Source of the DNA: CAIUVD01 sp044338255
GTDB taxonomy: Bacteria; Planctomycetota; UBA11346
Assembly (NCBI GenBank): GCA_044338255.1
Contig: JBIILZ010000048.1
Location: 1-27,424 of the forward strand
Length of the DNA: 27,424 bases
Direction: 5' to 3'
Position numbers and translations under genes: made by a program. Of the stretch, positions 8,046-15,283 are shown piece after piece. How positions within the stretch are numbered: position 1 is the stretch's first letter; every line of letters begins with the position of its first letter. The notes under the pieces are model-generated. The model did not search any database. It was not told where the DNA came from and saw nothing but the letters and a program-made list of their open reading frames with translations.

Positions 8046-8142
8046 TCTCCGCGGTCGCGCTCGCCAGCGAAACGCCGCAACCCCAGCGGTACTCCTCGAC
8101 GCAGGATCCCCCCCTGGGAGCGCCGGGGCGTCCGCTGCGCGA

Positions 8143-9633
8143 TTATCCGCAGAGGATCCAATAGAGCATCAAGGCCGTGAAGACTTCAGCGCGTACGAGG
8201 GTCGCCCGCGGCCAGCGCGCGGGCTCGCCCTCCGCTGTGCCAACTTCGCAGGGGATGAACACCAGCGGCCAGGCGAGGATCACCAGCGGCGGCGGAAAAT
8301 TCATCGGCACCCGTCCGGGCAGCTGATCAGCAAGATTCACCGCCAGCACCAGGGCCTTCAGAGCGCCTTCGAGCACGAGGTAGAGGCCTTCCCACGGGCC
8401 CTCCGGCCACGCCCCCGCCATACCGAGCAGGGGCAAACCGGTCCACAGGGCAATGGTCGTCGGCGGCGAGACCAGCAAGGTCGTCAGCGGCGACCACCAG
8501 CTGACGCTGCCGAAGATCGCCGCCAGGATCGGCGCCGTGGCCAGGGTCGCCGCCACACCTACGGCCAGCCCATCGAGAGTATTGCGGCCAATGAACAGCA
8601 GCGCCCTCCATGTCGGCCGTGTCAACGGCAAGGGTGCCCACGGCAGCCAACGTCCGCGCAGGTGCATCAGGTCCACGCCCAGGGTCATGATCCCCAGCAC
8701 CGCCGCCAGGCTGAGCTGGAAGCCAAGGTCGCGGGCCAGCAGCGGATCGTAGAGCACCAGGCCCAAGGCCGCGAGCGACACCGCCCCCAGGCGCTGCGGC
8801 TCGCGCGCGCTCAACGCGTACAGCGTCAACGCCAAGGCCATGGCCAGCGCCCGTACCGTTGCCGGGCTCGCCGCCGTCAGCCACGTGTAGCCGATCAGCA
8901 ACCCGGCCAGAGCCAGTTGGCGGGTGAGCCAGCCAACGCCCAACTGCCGCAGCAACCACGCACCCATGGCCGCCGCCAAGGCGAGGTGCATGCCGCTAAC
9001 CGCCAGCACATGGATCAGGCCGGTGCGCTTGAAGACCTCGTGCTCAGGCGGACGACCGAGGCCGAGGATCAGCGCCTCGGCCAGGGTCCGATGCGACTCG
9101 ACGCGATCGAGCACCTGCCAGGCCGCCCCGCGCGCGCCGCTCTCGCGCGGGCGCTGGCGCTCGATGCGCACCGCATCCAAGCGCTCGCCACGCGCGTCGC
9201 GGCTCCACCGGCCGGCGACGCGCATCTGGTCGCCTTCGAGGGCCGCCGGCAGCGGCGGCCCGACCACGAACAGCCGTCGCGGGAGGTATCCACCGGGGTC
9301 GTCGGTGCTTTCCGGCGTCAGTACGAATCCTTGCTGCTGACCGACGAAGACCGCGTTGGTGACCATGCCGCTGACCTGGTACAGGCGCGGTCCGTTGTGC
9401 TCCGTCGGCGGGCTCGGCGCCGCCAGCCATCCGCCGGCGGACACCGCCGCCAGCCCCGCCAAAGCCCGGGCCGCGATCGGCCAGCGGCGGTCGCTGACCA
9501 CCGCCAGCGGCGCCGCCAGCAGCGCCAGCCACCACCACTGACCACCGACCAGTCCGGCCGCGCCCACCGTCACCCCCAACGCCAACCACGGCAGCCACGG
9601 CCGTGCCGGCGAGTGCGGGGTGGACGAATTCAC
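8143..9633 (-). CDS. comEC: ComEC/Rec2-like membrane channel, without the C-terminal metallo-beta-lactamase-like domain
   Basis: ComEC moves single-stranded DNA across the inner membrane during natural transformation. The 496-residue product has an N-terminal membrane segment, a soluble OB-like part (about 90-185), and the competence domain beginning with RTGLIHVLAVSGMHLAL. Many helices follow, including LGAVSLAALGLVLYDPLLARDLGFQLSLAA. Many family members are 700-800 residues long with a C-terminal metallo-beta-lactamase-like domain, which is absent here; the protein ends in a last membrane helix. The frame is open back to 9786. The GTG at 9633 is preferred because it overlaps the stop of the upstream lipoprotein gene as GTGA, and the earlier part only repeats that gene out of frame. 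Confidence 0.85.
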   Translation of the reverse strand: MNSSTPHSPARPWLPWLALGVTVGAAGLVGGQWWWLALLAAPLAVVSDRRWPIAARALAGLAAVSAGGWLAAPSPPTEHNGPRLYQVSGMVTNAVFVGQQQGFVLTPESTDDPGGYLPRRLFVVGPPLPAALEGDQMRVAGRWSRDARGERLDAVRIERQRPRESGARGAAWQVLDRVESHRTLAEALILGLGRPPEHEVFKRTGLIHVLAVSGMHLALAAAMGAWLLRQLGVGWLTRQLALAGLLIGYTWLTAASPATVRALAMALALTLYALSAREPQRLGAVSLAALGLVLYDPLLARDLGFQLSLAAVLGIMTLGVDLMHLRGRWLPWAPLPLTRPTWRALLFIGRNTLDGLAVGVAATLATAPILAAIFGSVSWWSPLTTLLVSPPTTIALWTGLPLLGMAGAWPEGPWEGLYLVLEGALKALVLAVNLADQLPGRVPMNFPPPLVILAWPLVFIPCEVGTAEGEPARWPRATLVRAEVFTALMLYWILCG

Positions 9634-10037
9634 CGCGACTTGAGATGCAAACACGGACAGGGAGGTGGGACCACGATCTCCGCTGGTTTCATGCCGGTGC
9701 GCCGGAAGTCGCCCATCCACGTCGGTTCGAGCTGGATGAGCAGGGGCGAGGGTTGAGAGCGCAGCCAGGCCACCGATTTCGACCATTGCACGAAGCCCTC
9801 GGCGCGCACCGCGACGATGGCCTGCTCGTCGGCGGGCAGGCGCAGCGCCAGGGCGCCGTCGGCGTCGGCTTCATCAAGGAACACCTCGCCGCCCGGGCGC
9901 AGCTCGTAAGCCCGCGCCTGGACCACGGCCACGCCCGTGCCCTGGTCGCGCACGCGCAAACGGGCATCGGCGCAGGCCGTCAACTGCGACAGTAGCAGGG
10001 TGCCCAGAAGGATATTTGGTGCCAGGAGCGATCGCAC
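9630..10037 (-). CDS. small lipoprotein with a carboxypeptidase-regulatory-like domain
   Basis: The 135-residue product begins with a lipoprotein signal, a hydrophobic stretch ending in LSQLTAC, with Cys22 as the lipidated residue. The mature part (about 23-110) reads as a single beta-sandwich similar to carboxypeptidase regulatory-like domains: a variable loop, a DADGALALRLP turn and a strand of the type IVAVRAEGF. The frame is open to an ATG at 10127. The GTG at 10037 is chosen because GGAGG lies just upstream and because it places the signal peptide at the N-terminus. It overlaps comEC by four bases. The role is unknown; the link to comEC may be only operon arrangement. Confidence 0.65.
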   Translation of the reverse strand: MRSLLAPNILLGTLLLSQLTACADARLRVRDQGTGVAVVQARAYELRPGGEVFLDEADADGALALRLPADEQAIVAVRAEGFVQWSKSVAWLRSQPSPLLIQLEPTWMGDFRRTGMKPAEIVVPPPCPCLHLKSR

Positions 10038-10144
10038 GTTGCCTCCGTTGGGGAAATGCGAACCTGTCACGCCCCACCAATGGTCAACGGCGGGGTTGGT
10101 TTTCCGCCTGCCGTCGATCTCGCCCATTACTTCGTTTCGAGCCC

Positions 10145-11974
10145 ATGACTGTACTCCTCTCTGCCCGCGATCTCTCCCGTTCGGTGGGCGCCCGCCCGCT
10201 CTTCGAAGGCCTGACCTTCGACGTCCAGGACGACGAACGCGTCGGCCTCATCGGGCCCAACGGCTGCGGCAAGTCGACGCTAATGCGTATCCTCGCCGGC
10301 AAAGAGCAGCCCGACAGCGGCGAGCGCGCCACTGCCCGCGGCCTGCGCATGGGCTTCCTCGCCCAGAGCGATGCCTTCACCTCCGAACAGCGGGCGGTCG
10401 AGGTCGTCGCCCAGGCCCTGGTGAGCATCGGCGTCGAGACCCACGAGGCCCTCATCCAGGCCGAGGTCGAACTGCGTAAGGCGGTGTTTGCCGATCCCTT
10501 CGCCACCGTCGGCTCGCTCTCGGGCGGCTGGCGCAAGCGCCTCGCGGTCATCGCCGAACTGGTGCGCGCGCCGCAGCTGCTGCTGCTCGACGAGCCGACC
10601 AATCATCTCGACCTCGAAGGCGTGCTGTGGCTGGAGCGGATGCTCGCCAATGCCCGCTTCGCCTTCGTCGTCGTCACCCACGATCGCGCCTTCCTCGAAG
10701 CCGTCGCCAACCGCATCGTCGAGATCAGCCCACGCCATCCCAACGGCCACTTCCGCAGCGTCGGCGGCTACAACGATTTCCTGGTCAACCGCGACCTCGC
10801 GATCGCGGCCATGGAAAAGAAGCAGTCGGTGCTGCAGAACCAGGTCACCAAGGAGACCGAGTGGCTGCGCCGCGGGCCAAAGGCGCAGATGAAGAAGGCC
10901 CAGTCGCGTATCGACGTGGCCCTCGATCGCCAGCAGGAGCTGGCCGAGGTCTCGTGGCGCAACAGTCAGACCAAGACCGCCGGCATCGACTTCACCGCCT
11001 CCGGCCGGCGCAGCAGCGACCTGATCGTCTCAGAGGATCTGCGCGTCGACGTGCCCCTGCCCGGTGGCGGCGGACGGACCCTGATCAAGGCCGCCGTGCT
11101 CCAGCTCGGGCCCGGCGACCGACTCGGCCTGCTCGGGCGCAACGGCAGCGGCAAGTCGACGCTGCTCAAGGTGCTCAACGGCGAAATTCCGGTGGCGGGC
11201 GGCACGCTCAAGCGCGCGCCGAGCCTGCGTACGGTGTATTTCCGCCAGGATCGCGCCTCGCTCGACCCGACCAAGACGCTGCGCAATACGCTCTGTCCGA
11301 ATGGCGATGCGGTGCAGTTCCGCGAGTCGAAGATCCACGTCAATTCCTGGGCCAAGCGCTTCTGCTATCGCCACGAACAGCTCGATCAGATCGTCGGCAC
11401 GCTGTCCGGCGGCGAACAGGCGCGCCTGCTGATCAGCCAGCTGATGCTCAAGCCCGCCGACCTGCTACTGCTCGACGAGCCCACCAACGATCTCGACATC
11501 GCCACCCTGGAAGTGCTCGAAGACGCGATCATGACCTTCCCTGGGGCGGTGGTGCTGGTGACGCATGATCGTTTCATGCTCGACCGCGTCAGCACCAAGC
11601 TGCTGGCCCTCGATGGCCACGGCGGAGCCACCCCGCACGCCGACTACTGGCAGTGGCAAAAGGCCCAGCAGGCGCTGATCGCCAAGGAGACCAGCACCGC
11701 CACCGGCGCCAAAACGCCGTCGGCCTCGGCGGCTCCGACCCTCGCCGGTGCCGGCCTGGGCAAGAGCGAACGCCGCGAACTCGAGCGCATGGGCGAGAAG
11801 ATCCAGACCGCCGAAGGCAAACGCGACGGCCTCTACGCGCGCATGGGCGAACCCCTGGTGGCCTCCGATGCCAAAGCCCTGATGACCCTGCAAGAGGAGA
11901 TCGACGTCATCAGCAGCGAGATCGACCGCATGTACGCGCGCTGGCAGGAACTCGAAGCCAAGGCCAGTATCTAG
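10145..11974 (+). CDS. uup: ABC-F ATPase, Uup type
   Basis: ABC-F proteins are soluble tandem ATPases that act on ribosomes or, for Uup, also influence branched DNA intermediates. The 609-residue product has two nucleotide-binding domains. The first has Walker A GPNGCGKST (37-45), signature LSGGWRKRL and Walker B LLLLDEPTNHLD. The second has GRNGSGKST, LSGGEQARLL and LLLLDEPTNDLD. A long charged linker joins them, and a C-terminal coiled coil (about 540-609) is typical of Uup. The ATG at 10145 is used because the upstream extension has no domain content. The TAG stop is part of the CTAG at the left edge of the palindromic element at 11971-12138. The gene is divergent from the lipoprotein-comEC pair. 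Confidence 0.9.
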   Translation: MTVLLSARDLSRSVGARPLFEGLTFDVQDDERVGLIGPNGCGKSTLMRILAGKEQPDSGERATARGLRMGFLAQSDAFTSEQRAVEVVAQALVSIGVETHEALIQAEVELRKAVFADPFATVGSLSGGWRKRLAVIAELVRAPQLLLLDEPTNHLDLEGVLWLERMLANARFAFVVVTHDRAFLEAVANRIVEISPRHPNGHFRSVGGYNDFLVNRDLAIAAMEKKQSVLQNQVTKETEWLRRGPKAQMKKAQSRIDVALDRQQELAEVSWRNSQTKTAGIDFTASGRRSSDLIVSEDLRVDVPLPGGGGRTLIKAAVLQLGPGDRLGLLGRNGSGKSTLLKVLNGEIPVAGGTLKRAPSLRTVYFRQDRASLDPTKTLRNTLCPNGDAVQFRESKIHVNSWAKRFCYRHEQLDQIVGTLSGGEQARLLISQLMLKPADLLLLDEPTNDLDIATLEVLEDAIMTFPGAVVLVTHDRFMLDRVSTKLLALDGHGGATPHADYWQWQKAQQALIAKETSTATGAKTPSASAAPTLAGAGLGKSERRELERMGEKIQTAEGKRDGLYARMGEPLVASDAKALMTLQEEIDVISSEIDRMYARWQELEAKASI

Positions 11975-12138
11975 GAGCCTGTCGGGAATAGATTCGGTCG
12001 GCTGACTCGGTCTCGTACGGCAGCTCCGGCGTTGGCAAAACGGTCAGATAGCTTTCGCTATCCGCCCGTTTTGCCGCCTTGGATCTGCCGCACGATACCT
12101 TCGCCATCCTCGGTCATCTATTCCCGACAGGCTCCTAG
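11971..12138. mobile_element. 168-bp near-palindromic MITE-like element
   Basis: The outer 23 bases (11971-11993) are the exact reverse complement of 12116-12138. The whole element folds as two 82-base arms around a TTTC loop near 12053-12056; the innermost 19 bases pair with two mismatches. CTAG stands at both edges and could be a 4-bp target-site duplication, leaving 19-bp terminal inverted repeats that begin GAGCCTGTCGGG. No coding capacity is seen. The left CTAG supplies the TAG stop of the ABC-F gene. Lying between convergent genes, the RNA hairpin may also terminate transcription from both sides. Confidence 0.75.
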
Positions 12139-12154
12139 GAGGCCGTTCAGCCGG

Positions 12155-14260
12155 CTACGGCCGCACTTCCGGCGGATCTTCGACGACGAAACGAAAGCCG
12201 ATATCGATCATCCGCTGTTGCGGATCGACCGCGATCCGGGCCGCACTGCGGGCGGCGTCTTCGCCGGCATCCCAGGCCCCGCCGCGGACCACTGACAGGG
12301 TGCCGAAGCGCGAGATCGGATCGCTGTCGGCAAGCTCCGGCAGGGCTTCCTGACCGTCCCAATTATCCCGGCACCATTCGCGGACATTGCCATGCAGATC
12401 GAAGAGGCCGAAGCGATTGGGCTTGCCGCTGGCGACGTTGCGCAAGGCCTTGACGGCGATGGCCTCGCCGGGATCGGCATGGGGCCCACCAGCGAAGGCC
12501 TCGCTCGAACCCGCACGGCAGGCGTACTCCCATTGCGCCTCGGTCGGCAATTGCGCTTGGAGGCCGGGCAGGCGCTCGCCCAAGGCGTTGAGAAAATCGT
12601 GCGCGTCATGCCAGCTGACATTGGCCACCGGCTCCGTTCCGGGAGCGGGAGCGGGAGCGGGAGCGGGAGCGGGAGCGGGAGCGGGAGCGGGAGCGGGAGC
12701 GGGAGCGGGAGCGGGAGCGGGAGCGGGAGCGGGAGCGGGAGCAGGAGCGCCGTTGCCCATGACTTCCGCCCACAGATCGCGGGTCACTTCCGTTTCGCAG
12801 ATCCAGAAGGAGGTGCTCAAGGTCACCTGGTGCGGGGTTTCGCTGGTCAAGCGTCCGCTCTCGTTGAGCGGACTGCCCATGCGAAAGGTCCCCGCCGGCA
12901 GATGCCGCAAGCGCATCGGCACCTTGTTGACGACGATACGCGCCCAGGCACCGAGGCCGTCACGATCTTCGACCTGCATCCACGGCTGACTGGGTTTGAG
13001 CAAGGGCGTGGTGTCGGTCTCGGGAATGACGATGGGCAGCTTCTGGACCATCGCCGTGGTCCCGCCGCGCAGCGACCAGATCACCAACGCGAGCAGGCCG
13101 ACGGCCGTGCCATAGACGAGGAACTTCACCAGGGTCGCATTCACCTGCAGGCTGCCGGCCGCGGCTGCCGCTGGCGACGGGGCGCGACGGGCGGTGGCGC
13201 CGATGATCGGCGCCGCCGCCTCGCCCGCCGGGCTGTTGGAAAGCGAGGCGAACGCCAGCGGCAGATGATCGCGCGCGCGCTCAAGGTCGATGCGCAGTGC
13301 GGTCGGTGTCGGATAGCGTTTATCGCGGTCCTTTTCCAGGCAGGTGCGGATGATCGCCGCCAATGCCGGCGACACCGTGCGGTTGAGCGTCCGCGGATCG
13401 GGCGCGGCTTCGGTGAGGATGCGGGTGGTGACCACGAAGGCGGTCTGGCCAGTGAATGGCTCGCTGCCGGTGAGCACCGTGAACAAGGTCGCGCCCAAGG
13501 CATACAGGTCGCAACGGATGTCGATGTCGGCGACGCCGCGCAATTGCTCCGGCGGCATGTAGGCCGGCGTGCCCCAGGCGCTGCCGGTCATGGTCATGCG
13601 ATCATCGCCATCGACGTGGCGGGCGAGGCCGAGATCGCCGATCTTGGGTTCGCCCTGACGATCGAGGAAGATGTTCGCCGGCTTGATGTCGCGATGCACC
13701 AGTCCGGCGGCGTGGATGGCTTCCAGGCCGCGGCAGCAGCCGATCATGATCTTCAGGGCGGTGGCCTCATCGAGGATGCCGCGGGTCTTGAGCAGCTTGC
13801 CAACATCGGTGCCCTCGACGTATTCGATGGCCATGAACAGGAAGCCGCCGACCTCGCCGGCATCGTGGATGGCCACGACGTTGACGTGGTTGACCGCCGC
13901 CATGGCCTTGGCCTCGCGCAGGAAGCGGGCGTTGAAATCCTGATCGTCGGAGACATTCGGACGTAGCAGCTTGAGCGCCACGTGGCGGTTGAGGCGCTGA
14001 TGATGGGCGAGGTGGACTTCACCCATGCCGCCGATCCCTAATGGTCGGACCCGCCGATAGCCGGCGAATTCCTCGGGGACAACGCGGGGAGTCTTGTTGG
14101 CCCCGTTGGCCGTGCCGACCGACCCGATGCCGACGGTATCCACTGTCAGCGGCCCGAGCGTGCCCACCGTCACCGGTCCGAGCGCGTCGCCATCCTGAGG
14201 CAGCGCCGACAACGGCATGGTCGGCAGATCGGACGTCGATGGCGGAATAGGTTTGGGCAT
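12155..14260 (-). CDS. membrane Ser/Thr protein kinase fused to a SUMF1 (FGE-sulfatase-like) domain
   Basis: The 701-residue product has a bacterial Hanks-type kinase at about 68-335: glycine loop LGIGGMGEV (74-82), Lys97, HRD at 189-191, DLG at 209-211 instead of DFG, and a PPE form of APE at 236-238. One membrane span follows at about 380-397. A SUMF1/FGE-sulfatase-like domain fills 445-701 (FRMGSPLNESGR, NVSWHDAHDFLN, LPTEAQWEYACRAG, GNVREWC, VVRGGAWD, IGFRFV). The active-site cysteines of true formylglycine-generating enzymes are not seen in the final segment, so a binding or sensing role outside the cytoplasm is more likely. The ATG at 14260 is preferred to an upstream TTG. Eighteen Ala-Pro pairs (505-540) replace the usual loop in the SUMF1 domain. 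Confidence 0.88.
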   Translation of the reverse strand: MPKPIPPSTSDLPTMPLSALPQDGDALGPVTVGTLGPLTVDTVGIGSVGTANGANKTPRVVPEEFAGYRRVRPLGIGGMGEVHLAHHQRLNRHVALKLLRPNVSDDQDFNARFLREAKAMAAVNHVNVVAIHDAGEVGGFLFMAIEYVEGTDVGKLLKTRGILDEATALKIMIGCCRGLEAIHAAGLVHRDIKPANIFLDRQGEPKIGDLGLARHVDGDDRMTMTGSAWGTPAYMPPEQLRGVADIDIRCDLYALGATLFTVLTGSEPFTGQTAFVVTTRILTEAAPDPRTLNRTVSPALAAIIRTCLEKDRDKRYPTPTALRIDLERARDHLPLAFASLSNSPAGEAAAPIIGATARRAPSPAAAAAGSLQVNATLVKFLVYGTAVGLLALVIWSLRGGTTAMVQKLPIVIPETDTTPLLKPSQPWMQVEDRDGLGAWARIVVNKVPMRLRHLPAGTFRMGSPLNESGRLTSETPHQVTLSTSFWICETEVTRDLWAEVMGNGAPAPAPAPAPAPAPAPAPAPAPAPAPAPAPAPAPAPGTEPVANVSWHDAHDFLNALGERLPGLQAQLPTEAQWEYACRAGSSEAFAGGPHADPGEAIAVKALRNVASGKPNRFGLFDLHGNVREWCRDNWDGQEALPELADSDPISRFGTLSVVRGGAWDAGEDAARSAARIAVDPQQRMIDIGFRFVVEDPPEVRP
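12641..12748. repeat. hexanucleotide microsatellite, 18 units
   Basis: GGGAGC (plus strand) is repeated 17 times without a change from 12641 to 12742, followed by one AGGAGC unit. On the coding minus strand it reads as 18 Ala-Pro pairs inside the SUMF1 domain of the kinase fusion. Because the unit is six bases, copy-number change keeps the frame. Confidence 0.97.
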
Positions 14261-14353
14261 GATCGAATATGTGAGGATGCCACATGCCGCGGCTATCGGC
14301 AATCACCGACCTGGTCTCGTACTCTTGCGCTCACCTTGCGCTTGCCTCGACGG

Positions 14354-14779
14354 TCACCGCACCTGCATCGACAGCAACCCGAATCCCGCCCAACGATACG
14401 GCTCGCGCCAGGTAACCGCCGTCGCCACGCGCAAACGCGTCATCACCGCCCAGGCCAGACAGTCGGCCATATCCACTCCCGGATCGCGCCAGCGCTCAAG
14501 CCAGACATAGGCCGCCCGGCGATCGTCATCGTCGGGAATGATCACCTGCAAGGCCTGAGAAGCCTGCCAATGGCGGGCCCGGGCGGCGGCAAACGCGGGT
14601 TCGGTCACGCGCGCCAAGGTCGTGGCGGCGGCGTCGAGTTGGGCGGAGATAGTCACCAAGGGCGGGCGCGTCGCCGACAAGTGCGCCCACACCCGCCGGC
14701 TATGCGGATGCAGCGGATCGCCGGCCACATGGCGCAGCACCAGGGCATCGGCGACCACGAACACTGGCGCCTGGCTCAT
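14354..14779 (-). CDS. PIN-domain (VapC-like) protein with a degenerate active site
   Basis: VapC toxins are PIN-fold ribonucleases. The 141-residue length, the HP-rich region after strand one and the C-terminal pattern DCLAWAVMTRL...AGFGLL fit the PIN fold. The expected first Asp after the opening strand (VFVDTSA) reads VFVVADA here. The central Glu position reads Asp (AQLDAAATTL), the third acidic residue is kept (Asp in MADCLAW), and the usual fourth Asp (TFD) reads TWR. The toxin may therefore be weak or inactive. The ATG overlaps the stop of the upstream antitoxin gene by four bases (ATGA). The family call rests on pattern matching only. Confidence 0.65.
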   Translation of the reverse strand: MSQAPVFVVADALVLRHVAGDPLHPHSRRVWAHLSATRPPLVTISAQLDAAATTLARVTEPAFAAARARHWQASQALQVIIPDDDDRRAAYVWLERWRDPGVDMADCLAWAVMTRLRVATAVTWREPYRWAGFGLLSMQVR

Positions 14780-14961
14780 GGTGCCGGCCAGAGCGCATCA
14801 TCGGCATACAGAGGATCGATGCCCTGGCTTTCGGGACTGGCGGCGACGGCTTCGGCGAGCAGCGAACGAATGAATTCCGCCAACGACAGGCCGCGCTCGC
14901 GGGCCAGCAAGCCAGCACGCTCGCGCAGGGCCGGCGGCAAGAGGATCGTCGTGCGTTCCAT
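14776..14961 (-). CDS. ribbon-helix-helix antitoxin-like protein
   Basis: The 61-residue product starts with a short beta strand (RTTILLPPAL) followed by two helices (RERAGLLARERG and SLAEFIRSLLAEAVA). This is the pattern of MetJ/Arc-type antitoxins that bind DNA as dimers. The C-terminal tail, with an acidic DPLYADDALW stretch, could be the toxin-binding part. Its ATG overlaps the TGA of the Rieske gene by one base, and its own stop overlaps the PIN gene, so it is translated as part of that transcript. This pairing and gene order are as in vapBC modules. Confidence 0.7.
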   Translation of the reverse strand: MERTTILLPPALRERAGLLARERGLSLAEFIRSLLAEAVAASPESQGIDPLYADDALWPAP

Positions 14962-15281
14962 CAGTCGCAGACCCCATCACAAACAACAGCATCGCCTTCG
15001 ACACGCACCGCCACCCGCGTCAGGCTGCGCCCGACGCAAGGCCCGCCGGTGCACAAACCGCTGTCAGCCTCGAAGGTCGCGCCATGCAGGGCGCACAGCA
15101 GGGTCACCCCATCGTCCAACAGGCACGAGCCGTTGCCGTAATCCAGGCCCACACCGACGTGCGGACAGGAATTGCGGTAGGCATGCACGGTCGCGCCCTG
15201 GCGATAGAGGATCACCTCGTAGCCCGCCGGGTGGCGGACGGTGATCTGCGTGAAATCGAGCGAGGGATGCAGCGTGGGCAT
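14961..15281 (-). CDS. Rieske [2Fe-2S] ferredoxin-like protein
   Basis: This 106-residue protein is a stand-alone Rieske domain. The two cluster-binding boxes are clear: Cys39-Pro-His41 and Cys63-Ala-Leu-His66, the latter followed by Gly-Ala as in the family. No signal peptide or membrane span is present, so it should be cytoplasmic. Such small Rieske proteins act as electron carriers for oxygenases or as nitrite-reductase small-subunit-like proteins; no such partner is in the window. The ATG at 15281 lies two bases past the nadA stop. A TTG at 15287 would overlap nadA and is less likely. The C-terminus has extra cysteines (CTGGPC and CDGVCD). Confidence 0.85.
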   Translation of the reverse strand: MPTLHPSLDFTQITVRHPAGYEVILYRQGATVHAYRNSCPHVGVGLDYGNGSCLLDDGVTLLCALHGATFEADSGLCTGGPCVGRSLTRVAVRVEGDAVVCDGVCD

Positions 15282-15283
15282 GA

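Noticed and set aside
8662..9756. Plus-strand open frame of 364 codons
   Set aside because: It is antisense to the ComEC-like gene and consists of Gln/Arg-rich shadow sequence.
12641..12748. Assembly artefact in the GGGAGC run
   Set aside because: It cannot be excluded, but the run keeps the frame and both flanks continue the same SUMF1 domain, so it is kept as a real microsatellite.
12392..13966. Plus-strand open frame of 524 codons
   Set aside because: It is the complement of the kinase-SUMF1 gene; a GC-rich coding strand keeps the opposite frame open. The sequence is low-complexity with no domain.
14336..15244. Plus-strand open frame of 302 codons
   Set aside because: It is antisense to the Rieske, RHH and PIN genes, which form a coherent overlapping operon.
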